NCBI GenBank assembly: GCA_900555855.1 | Contig: USML01000024.1 | Location: 1 to 20,302 of the forward strand | DNA from: an uncultured Eubacteriales bacterium | GTDB taxonomy: Bacteria > Bacillota > Clostridia > Oscillospirales > Butyricicoccaceae | Length of the DNA: 20,302 nt | Reading direction: 5' to 3' | In this document: positions 15,018 to 20,302 of the stretch, one piece after another | How the letters are laid out: every line of letters begins with the position of its first letter | How positions within the stretch are numbered: position 1 is the stretch's first letter | Program-made: the position numbers and the translations under genes | The notes under the pieces: model-generated | The model's input: the letters and a program-made list of their open reading frames with translations, nothing else | What the model was told of the DNA's origin: nothing | Database searches by the model: none

Positions 15018-15953
15018 ATGGAATATTTCAACATTCAGGATATGAACGACGCGGCCCGGGATCCGGCGGAGCTGATCCGCTGGAGCGAGAAGCAGTATGC
15101 CGCCAAGATCCAGGCGGCGGCGGAGCGGATCCTGGAGGCCTCCCGGCAGGGCAAGCCGCTGGTGCTGCTGGCCGGGCCCTCCGGCAGCGGAAAAACCACC
15201 ACCGCCCGGAAGATCGAACAGTGGCTGGACGAGCACGGCCACCCCTGCCTGACCCTTTCCATGGATAATTACTACTACCGCCGGGCAGACGGCTGGATGC
15301 CCACCGACGAGGAGGGGCAGACCGACTATGAATCGCCGGAGCTGCTGGATCTGCCGCTGCTGCGGGAGCATCTGGAAAAGCTGGCGGAGTGCAGGCCGGT
15401 GGAGATGCCCATTTTTGACTTTGCCGCCCAGAAGCGCTCGGACAAGACCATCCCCGTGAAGCGCGATCCCGGCGAGATCATCGTCATGGAGGGCATCCAT
15501 GCGCTGAATCCCCAGGTCCTGGGGCGGGAGAGCGCGCTGGCCACCGGCGTCTATATCAGCGTCCGCACCCGGGTGGTGGAGGAAAACGGCTTCGTGCTCC
15601 ATCCCTCCCGGATCCGGCTGGCCCGCCGTCTGCTGCGGGACGCCCACAGCCGGGGCCAGAAGTTTGAGGACACCATCGTCAAGCTGCGCTCCGTTTCCCG
15701 GGGCGAGCGGCTCTATATCATGCCCCACAAGAACAACGCGGAGATCCAGTTCAACACCTTTATGCCCTATGAGCTGCCCGTTTACCGCAATGAGCTGACC
15801 CTGGGGCTGAACAAGATGGATCAGGCATTTTTGGAGGACGAAGGGGTCTCCGAGCTGCTGCCCATGCTGCGGCAGCTGGATCCGGTGAGCCGGAAGCTGG
15901 TGCCGAAGGATGCCCTGATCCGGGAATTCATCGGTCAGGACGACGACGAATAA
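15018..15953 (+). CDS. Uridine kinase-like P-loop nucleoside kinase
   Basis: A 311-residue protein of the phosphoribulokinase/uridine kinase family. Walker A is G53-PSGSGKT-T61. MDNYYYR at 82-88, then IFDFAAQKR and MEGIHALNP (157-165), are the standard substrate and Walker B-type motifs of Udk relatives. It is longer than classic Udk (about 210) and lacks the N-terminal TGS and threonyl-tRNA synthetase-like part of the larger clostridial nucleoside kinases. The precise substrate is uncertain. An AGGAGG site and six T residues precede the ATG. It heads the operon and ends 21 bases before murQ. Confidence 0.88.
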   Translation: MEYFNIQDMNDAARDPAELIRWSEKQYAAKIQAAAERILEASRQGKPLVLLAGPSGSGKTTTARKIEQWLDEHGHPCLTLSMDNYYYRRADGWMPTDEEGQTDYESPELLDLPLLREHLEKLAECRPVEMPIFDFAAQKRSDKTIPVKRDPGEIIVMEGIHALNPQVLGRESALATGVYISVRTRVVEENGFVLHPSRIRLARRLLRDAHSRGQKFEDTIVKLRSVSRGERLYIMPHKNNAEIQFNTFMPYELPVYRNELTLGLNKMDQAFLEDEGVSELLPMLRQLDPVSRKLVPKDALIREFIGQDDDE

Positions 15954-15974
15954 GCGCGAAAGGCGGAACAGATC

Positions 15975-16802
15975 ATGGAATACGGAAAGCTGCAGACAGA
16001 GCTTCGCAACCCCCGCACCATGCACATCGACCGGCTGGATACGCTGGAGATGCTCCGGTGTATCCATGAGGAGGACCGGCGGGCGGTGGAGGCCGTGGGG
16101 GCCGTTTTGCCCCAGATCGCTCCGGTGATCGACCGGATCGCAGCGGGCATGGCGCAGGGCGGCCGGCTGATCTATACCGGCTGCGGTACCTCCGGGCGGC
16201 TGGGCGTTCTGGACGCTTCGGAATGTCCCCCCACCTACGGGGTGGAGCCGGGGCTGGTGATCGGCGTCATCGCCGGCGGAGACCGTGCGCTCCGCAGCGC
16301 CATCGAGGGCGCGGAAGACAGCCGGCCGGCGGGCCGGGCGGCGCTGGAGCCGCTGGCGCTGCAGCCGCAGGATGTGGTGGTGGGCCTTTCCGCCGCCGGC
16401 GGCGCGGCCTTTGTGCTGGGCTGCGTGGAATATGCCCGGGAGCGGGGCTGCGCCACCGTGGCCATCACCTGCAATCCGGATACGCCGCTGCAGGCGGCCT
16501 GCGATTACGCCATCGTGCCGCTGACCGGGCCGGAGGCCGTCACCGGCTCCACCCGCATGAAGGCAGGCACGGCCCAGAAGCTGATTTTGAATATGCTCTC
16601 CACCTGCGCCATGATCCGCACCGGCCGGGTGAAGGAAAATCTGATGATCAATGTGCGCCCCACCAATGTGAAGCTCCATGCCAGAGCCATCCGCATCCTG
16701 CGGCAGCTCCACGGCTGCACGGAGGAACAGGCGGAGCAGGCGCTGGCACAGGCGCAGAATGATGTGGCCAGGGCCTCTGCGCTGCTGGAGGGGCAGGCAT
16801 GA
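15975..16802 (+). CDS. murQ: N-acetylmuramic acid 6-phosphate etherase
   Basis: A 275-residue SIS-domain protein. It cleaves the lactyl ether of MurNAc-6-phosphate to GlcNAc-6-phosphate and D-lactate in cell-wall recycling. Evidence includes TELRNPRTMHIDRLDT at the start, YTGCGTSGRLGVLDASECPPTYG (E83 equals the catalytic E83 of E. coli), AIEGAED with E114, and TGSTRMKAGTAQKL. It is about 25 residues shorter than E. coli MurQ but complete through the C-terminal helices. Its stop overlaps the next start as ATGA, pointing to coupled translation with the sugar kinase. Confidence 0.97.
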   Translation: MEYGKLQTELRNPRTMHIDRLDTLEMLRCIHEEDRRAVEAVGAVLPQIAPVIDRIAAGMAQGGRLIYTGCGTSGRLGVLDASECPPTYGVEPGLVIGVIAGGDRALRSAIEGAEDSRPAGRAALEPLALQPQDVVVGLSAAGGAAFVLGCVEYARERGCATVAITCNPDTPLQAACDYAIVPLTGPEAVTGSTRMKAGTAQKLILNMLSTCAMIRTGRVKENLMINVRPTNVKLHARAIRILRQLHGCTEEQAEQALAQAQNDVARASALLEGQA

Positions 16803-17755
16803 GACTGGCGGGGATCGACAGCGGCGGGACCTCCTGCCGGCTGGTGCTCTGCGAGGAAGACGGGGCCGTCCTTTCCGCCTGCCGGGTGCCGGGCCACAAT
16901 CCCAATGCCGACGGCTTCGGCCCGCTGGAGCAGAGCCTGCGGCAGGGATTGCAGGCGCTGCTGGCGCCGCAGGGCGGCCAGACGCCGGACGCCCTGCACC
17001 TGGGCGCCGCAGGCGGATCGGGAGAAAACGGAGCAAGGCTGAAGGCGCTGCTGCAGACGCTTTTGCCCGGCTGCCGGGTCAGCGTCAGCACCGACGCCCT
17101 CATCGCCCTTTCCTCCGGCCTGGGCCGGCGGGACGGCGGCGTCCTCATCGCAGGGACGGGTACGGTGGGCTTTTTGCGGCAGGGAACAGCCCTCCGGCGC
17201 TTTGGCGGCTGGGGCTGGATGGTGGACGAGGGCGGCTCCGGCTGGCATATCGGCCGGGATGGCTTCCGCGCTGCCATGGCCGGGGAGGACAGCGGTCTGC
17301 CGGAGACCTGCCTGACCCGGCTCTATGAGGAGCATTTCGGAATGCCTATGGCGCAGGCGCTGACAGCGCTTTACCGGGAGCGGCTGCCGCTGGCAGACTG
17401 TGCGCCGCTGGTCTTTGCGGCCTGCGCACAGGGAGACGCCGCGGCGGAGCAGATCCTGCGGCACAACGCTGCCTGCCTGGCGCAGACGCTGGGGCGGATG
17501 ACGGAGATCTTTGGCGGACGCTGTCCGGTGGTGCTGGTGGGCGGTCTGCTGCAGGAGGGCTCCCCCTATCTGACCCTGCTGCGAGAGCAGACCCGGGCGC
17601 TGCCGCTGAAGCTGATCCTGCCGCCGCTGCCGCCGGTCTACGGCGCAGCATGTCTGGCGGCAGAGCAGGCCGGCCTGCCGGAAACGGAAGCCTTTGCGCG
17701 GCGGTTTGCCGCGACTTATCAGCAATTCACCGAGGGAAAGGAGCAAGCCCTATGA
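16799..17755 (+). CDS. BadF/BadG-family N-acetyl amino-sugar kinase (MurK/NagK type)
   Basis: A 318-residue ASKHA-fold kinase. Phosphate-1 loop GIDSGGTSCR (5-14), phosphate-2 loop GTGTVG (119-124), and GGWGWMVDEGGSGWHIGR are typical of GlcNAc kinases in the BadF/BadG/BcrA/BcrD ATPase family. Coupling to murQ (ATGA overlap) suggests a MurK-like enzyme that phosphorylates MurNAc, and perhaps GlcNAc, so that MurQ can act. The C. acetobutylicum MurK is the model for this. Plain GlcNAc kinase is the alternative. Neither a PTS MurP nor NagZ is encoded in the window. Confidence 0.9.
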   Translation: MRLAGIDSGGTSCRLVLCEEDGAVLSACRVPGHNPNADGFGPLEQSLRQGLQALLAPQGGQTPDALHLGAAGGSGENGARLKALLQTLLPGCRVSVSTDALIALSSGLGRRDGGVLIAGTGTVGFLRQGTALRRFGGWGWMVDEGGSGWHIGRDGFRAAMAGEDSGLPETCLTRLYEEHFGMPMAQALTALYRERLPLADCAPLVFAACAQGDAAAEQILRHNAACLAQTLGRMTEIFGGRCPVVLVGGLLQEGSPYLTLLREQTRALPLKLILPPLPPVYGAACLAAEQAGLPETEAFARRFAATYQQFTEGKEQAL

Positions 17756-18609
17756 GGAAACAATGGAACCGGGCGGCGGCCCTGCTTTTGGCGGCGGCGC
17801 TGCTTTTGACCCTGTGCGCCTGCGGGAAAAAGCCGGAGCAGCCGGAGCAGCCGGAGGATCCCGTCGTAACGCCGGAGCAGCCGGATACGCCGGCAGAGCC
17901 CGTGACGCCGGAGCAGCCGGAAACGCCGGAGGTCCCCGTCCCGGTGACGGTGGACGCTCTTTCCGCCCAGAAGACCGTCGCGGCGGAGGACGGCGCAACG
18001 CTGCTGGAATATACCCTCTCCTATCCCCAGACGGCGGAGCTGGAGCAGGTCTCCGCCTATTATCAGGCGCTGGAGCAGCGCCGTCAGGCGGAAATGGACA
18101 GCTACGAGGCGCAGCTGCCCCAGCTCCGGCAGGAGACGGAGGCGGAGGGGATGCCCTTTTTGCCCTATTCCTTTGATGCGGATTACAGCATTTTGCGCAA
18201 CGACGGCATTTTGCTCTCCGTTTTCCGCACCAATGAAGATTTTACCGGCGGTATCCATCCCCAATATAGCTACAGCGCGGAGACCTTTCTGGTGGCGGAG
18301 CAGCAGCTGCTGACGCTGGACGCCATGTTCTCCGTGCCGGAGGAGCAGTATCTTCCCGTGATCCTGGAGGAGATCCGCCGGGCCATGGACGAAAACGAGC
18401 AGCAGGCCGGGGCGGCCATCTATTTTGACGACGCCCGGGACAGCCTGGCGGAGCTGCTGGATCCGTCCCATTTTGCCGTGGACGGAACGGGGCTGGTGTT
18501 TTTCTTTGAGGAATATACGCTGGCGCCCTATGCAGAGGGACTGCAGCAGTTTCATTTCAAGGCGGCGGAGCATTTGGATATTTTGAACAGCGCGTGGTTT
18601 TTCGCATGA
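17752..18609 (+). CDS. DUF3298 (RsiV-like domain) lipoprotein
   Basis: A 285-residue lipoprotein. Hydrophobic signal (8-21), lipobox L21-C-A-C24 with C24 as the lipidated residue, then a Pro/Glu-rich spacer (27-66) that would cross the wall. The folded part matches DUF4163/DUF3298: GGIHPQYSYSAETF, LLTLDAMF and VFFFEEYTLAPYAEG. This domain forms the sensor part of RsiV, which binds lysozyme in Bacillus, but here there is no anti-sigma part or sigma gene, so a stand-alone surface sensor or inhibitor is an inference. AAAGGAG at 17737-17743 serves the ATG. Both ends overlap neighbours as ATGA. Confidence 0.87.
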   Translation: MRKQWNRAAALLLAAALLLTLCACGKKPEQPEQPEDPVVTPEQPDTPAEPVTPEQPETPEVPVPVTVDALSAQKTVAAEDGATLLEYTLSYPQTAELEQVSAYYQALEQRRQAEMDSYEAQLPQLRQETEAEGMPFLPYSFDADYSILRNDGILLSVFRTNEDFTGGIHPQYSYSAETFLVAEQQLLTLDAMFSVPEEQYLPVILEEIRRAMDENEQQAGAAIYFDDARDSLAELLDPSHFAVDGTGLVFFFEEYTLAPYAEGLQQFHFKAAEHLDILNSAWFFA

Positions 18610-19964
18610 GCCTGCAGAAAAATGACTGCTGCATCCTGACGCTGGAGGGCTATACGGCCGAGGGCTATGCCGTGGGACGAACCGTGGAGGGGCTGACGGT
18701 GTTTGTGCCCGGGGGCGCTCGGGGCGACCGGGCGGAGATCCAGCTGCTGAAGGTGCGCCGGACCTATGCCTTCGGCCGGATCCTGCGGCTGCTGGAGCCT
18801 GCGCCCTGCCGGATCGCGCCGGACTGCCCGGTGTTTGCCCGGTGCGGCGGCTGCGATTTTCGCCATATCACTTACGAAGAAGAGCTTTGGCTGAAGGCGC
18901 GGCGGGTGGAGGACGCCCTGCGGCGCATCGGCGGGTTCGTTGTGGAGCTGCCAGAGATCGTTCCCTCGCCCCTAACGGAGGGCTATCGGAACAAAGCTAT
19001 GTTCCCCGTGGGACAGCAGGGCGCGGAGGTGGTCTTCGGGTTTTACCGCAGCCGCAGCCACCAGCTGATCCCATTTTCCGGCTGCCGATTGCAGCCGGAG
19101 CGCTTTTCCCGGGTGGCGGAGGCCGTCTGCCGCTGGGCGGAGGAGGCGCAGGTCTCCGTTTATGACGAGGAGACCGGCCGGGGCCTGCTGCGGCATATCT
19201 ATCTGCGGGAGGGGAGCGGCGGCGTTTTGCTGACGCTGGTGTGCAATGGCGGCCGGATCCCGGCGGAGCAGACGCTGATTTCCCTCTGCCGTCAGGCGGA
19301 GCCGGCCCTCTGCGGCATCGTCCTCAATGAAAACCGCCAGCGGGACAACCGCATCCTTGGCCCGGTCTGCCGCGGGCTCTGGGGGGAGGAGCGGCTGGAG
19401 GATACCCTGTGCGGCAATGCGTTCCGGCTGTCGCCCCTGTCCTTCTATCAGGTGAACCACGCCCAGACGGAGCAGCTTTATGCAGAGGTCGTGCGGCTGG
19501 CGGCGCCGGAGGGGACGGGCACTGTGCTGGATCTTTACTGCGGCGTGGGCACCATCACCCTGGCGCTGGCAAAGCACTGCCGCAGCGTCACCGGCGTGGA
19601 GCTGGTGCCCCAGGCCATTGAAGACGCCAGAGACAACGCCGCACGGAGCGGCGTGGCCAACGCACGGTTTTTCTGCGCCGACGCAGGTCAGGCGGCGCAA
19701 AGACTGGCGGGAGAGGGCTTCTTGCCGGAGGCCGTGGTGGTGGATCCGCCCAGAAAGGGCATCGACCGGCCGGCGGCAGAGGCCATCTGCCGGATGGCGC
19801 CCCGGCGCATCGTTTATGTGGCCTGCGACCCGGCCAGTCTGGCCCGGGACGCCCGGCTGCTCTGCGATCAGGGCGGCTATACGCTCCGCACCGTCCGCGC
19901 CTTCGATATGTTCCCCAGAACGGCAAATGTGGAGACAGTCTGTCTGCTGGTCAAACCCACCTGA
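18606..19964 (+). CDS. rlmD: 23S rRNA (uracil-5-)-methyltransferase, RlmD/TrmA family
   Basis: A 452-residue SAM enzyme making 5-methyluridine in rRNA. An N-terminal TRAM-type RNA-binding domain is followed by iron-sulfur cysteines C74-x5-C80-x2-C83, with a likely fourth in FSGC near 160. Motif I is DLYCGVGTI (309-317), DPPRKGID begins at D380, and the catalytic C407 is in VACDPASLARD. Whether it acts at one or two uridines (as RlmCD does in Bacillus) cannot be told. The ATG at 18606 overlaps the preceding TGA as ATGA; an in-frame ATG at 18594 is less likely. It is the last gene of the operon. No convincing terminator follows; a 6-bp GC hairpin at 19970-19985 lacks a T run. Confidence 0.93.
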   Translation: MSLQKNDCCILTLEGYTAEGYAVGRTVEGLTVFVPGGARGDRAEIQLLKVRRTYAFGRILRLLEPAPCRIAPDCPVFARCGGCDFRHITYEEELWLKARRVEDALRRIGGFVVELPEIVPSPLTEGYRNKAMFPVGQQGAEVVFGFYRSRSHQLIPFSGCRLQPERFSRVAEAVCRWAEEAQVSVYDEETGRGLLRHIYLREGSGGVLLTLVCNGGRIPAEQTLISLCRQAEPALCGIVLNENRQRDNRILGPVCRGLWGEERLEDTLCGNAFRLSPLSFYQVNHAQTEQLYAEVVRLAAPEGTGTVLDLYCGVGTITLALAKHCRSVTGVELVPQAIEDARDNAARSGVANARFFCADAGQAAQRLAGEGFLPEAVVVDPPRKGIDRPAAEAICRMAPRRIVYVACDPASLARDARLLCDQGGYTLRTVRAFDMFPRTANVETVCLLVKPT

Positions 19965-20078
19965 AGGGCCCGGCGGGCGCGCCGGACATATGCGGGCAGG
20001 GCTGCCGCAGAAAACCGCTTCGATGCTTATCCTTGTGCAGGGTGAGCGCCCGACGCAAAATTATTTTTGAAAAACGGC

Positions 20079-20107
20079 TTGCAATTTGGCTTGTTCGGTG
20101 ATAAAAT
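20079..20107 (+). promoter_or_regulatory. Promoter for the gene at the right edge
   Basis: TTGCAA (20079-20084), 17 bases, then TAAAAT (20102-20107) preceded by TGA. It is the only clear element in 19965-20078. Transcription would start near 20114 and leave a leader of about 150 nt. Confidence 0.78.
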
Positions 20108-20127
20108 AATCCCTGCTAAGAGAGATT

Positions 20128-20214
20128 ATGGCAAAAATCGCCGTAATAAACAAAAGGCCATGGCCTTTTCTGCGTCCCCGCCTTGCGGAGGGACGCAGAA
20201 ACGCTCTGATGTGA
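20128..20214 (+). CDS. Possible 28-residue leader peptide
   Basis: ATG 20128 to TGA 20212-20214 encodes a peptide starting MAKIAVINKRPWPFLRPR, basic and proline/tryptophan-containing, inside the leader. The codons span both hairpins described next. The upstream ribosome binding site (AAGAGAG, close to the ATG) is poor, so coding is tentative. Translation could control which hairpin forms. Confidence 0.25.
   Translation: MAKIAVINKRPWPFLRPRLAEGRRNALM
20152..20200 (+). promoter_or_regulatory. Leader with palindrome and long hairpin
   Basis: A perfect 18-bp palindrome AAAAGGCCATGGCCTTTT (20152-20169) is followed by an 11-bp stem, TTCTGCGTCCC (20168-20178) with GGGACGCAGAA (20190-20200), and an inner CGC-CTT-GCG. 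The two structures share bases 20168-20169. Such a tandem in a leader suggests attenuation, RNA stability control or a dispersed hairpin repeat; I recognise no known riboswitch. Confidence 0.55.
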
Positions 20215-20262
20215 CCGGCACTGCCGATGACATAAACTCTATTCTGAAAAGGAGAAAAACGC

Positions 20263-20302
20263 ATGAAACTGAAAAGCAAAAAAAGCGCGCTGCTGTTGAG
20301 CT
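20263..20302 (+). CDS. 5' end of a probable exported protein (partial)
   Basis: AAAAGGAG at 20247-20254 lies eight bases before the ATG. The 13 visible codons read MKLKSKKSALLLS, a basic start running into a hydrophobic stretch, as in a signal peptide or lipoprotein leader. The rest is outside the window, so no function can be given. Confidence 0.7.
   Translation, partial: MKLKSKKSALLLS

Noticed and set aside
14814..17036. Upstream part of a 930-codon minus frame that joins the ParB-like gene
   Set aside because: It crosses the two divergent promoters and lies antisense to the kinase and murQ genes. Only 14244-14813 has a start, a ribosome binding site and a recognisable domain.
17840..17930. 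Repeated CCGGAGCAGCCGGA units, considered as a DNA repeat
   Set aside because: They encode the Pro/Glu spacer of the lipoprotein in frame; the repetition is explained by the protein linker.
19970..20009. GC-rich hairpins after rlmD (CCGGCG-GGCG-CGCCGG, and TGCGG...CCGCA)
   Set aside because: Neither is followed by T residues. They could slow polymerase but do not meet the usual terminator pattern; the T-rich stretch at 20061-20067 is too far away.
1..20302. CRISPR arrays, tRNA or rRNA genes, insertion sequences, phage or defence modules
   Set aside because: Looked for on both strands; no spaced direct repeats, cloverleaf, transposase, integrase or known defence protein was seen.

Overview
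The window reads as 20.3 kb from one end of an assembled contig of a GC-rich, endospore-forming Firmicute, most like the gut Oscillospiraceae/Ruminococcaceae group. This placement is an inference from several things: a SpoIIM-type sporulation protein, an S-layer-homology (SLH) exoprotein, strong GGAGG ribosome binding sites, an XpaC-family protein, and GC-rich codon use that leaves long antisense open frames. The first 38 bases are not genomic. They are an Illumina Nextera adapter, apparently with the tail of an i5 index, so the biological sequence starts at base 39.

Layout. (1) 40-3524, plus strand: the end of an unknown gene, then a SpoIIM-like membrane protein, a cytosolic class A beta-lactamase-fold serine hydrolase, a P-loop protein fused to an alanyl-tRNA-editing-like domain, RuvX and a nitroreductase, closed by a strong bidirectional terminator. 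(2) 3598-7159, minus strand: a 973-residue secreted phosphodiester-glycosidase/SLH protein and a LURP-one-related protein, each apparently its own unit. (3) 7160-7299: back-to-back promoters that share an inverted repeat. (4) 7300-8824, plus strand: an M18 aminopeptidase and a 48-residue small protein. (5) 8937-14813, minus strand: a six-gene run read from one good promoter at about 14.87 kb (ParB-like protein, D-serine ammonia-lyase, GNAT acetyltransferase, XpaC-family membrane protein, rhomboid protease, MATE transporter), ended by a bidirectional terminator. (6) 15018-19964, plus strand: a tight operon of a uridine-kinase-like P-loop kinase, MurQ, a MurK/NagK-type sugar kinase, a DUF3298 lipoprotein and an RlmD-type rRNA methyltransferase, with ATGA start/stop overlaps at three successive junctions. 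(7) 19965-20302: a promoter, a structured leader of about 150 nt and the first codons of a gene that leaves the window.

Functional themes. MurQ and the adjacent kinase give the core of MurNAc recycling from cell wall. Several other genes also touch the envelope or D-amino acids: DsdA, the SLH/glycosidase exoprotein, the serine hydrolase and the XpaC protein. No CRISPR array, tRNA, rRNA, insertion sequence or phage module was seen. The most unusual items are the P-loop/AlaRS-SAD-like fusion, the shared inverted repeat between the divergent promoters, a probable CUG start on the rhomboid gene, and the structured leader at the right end.
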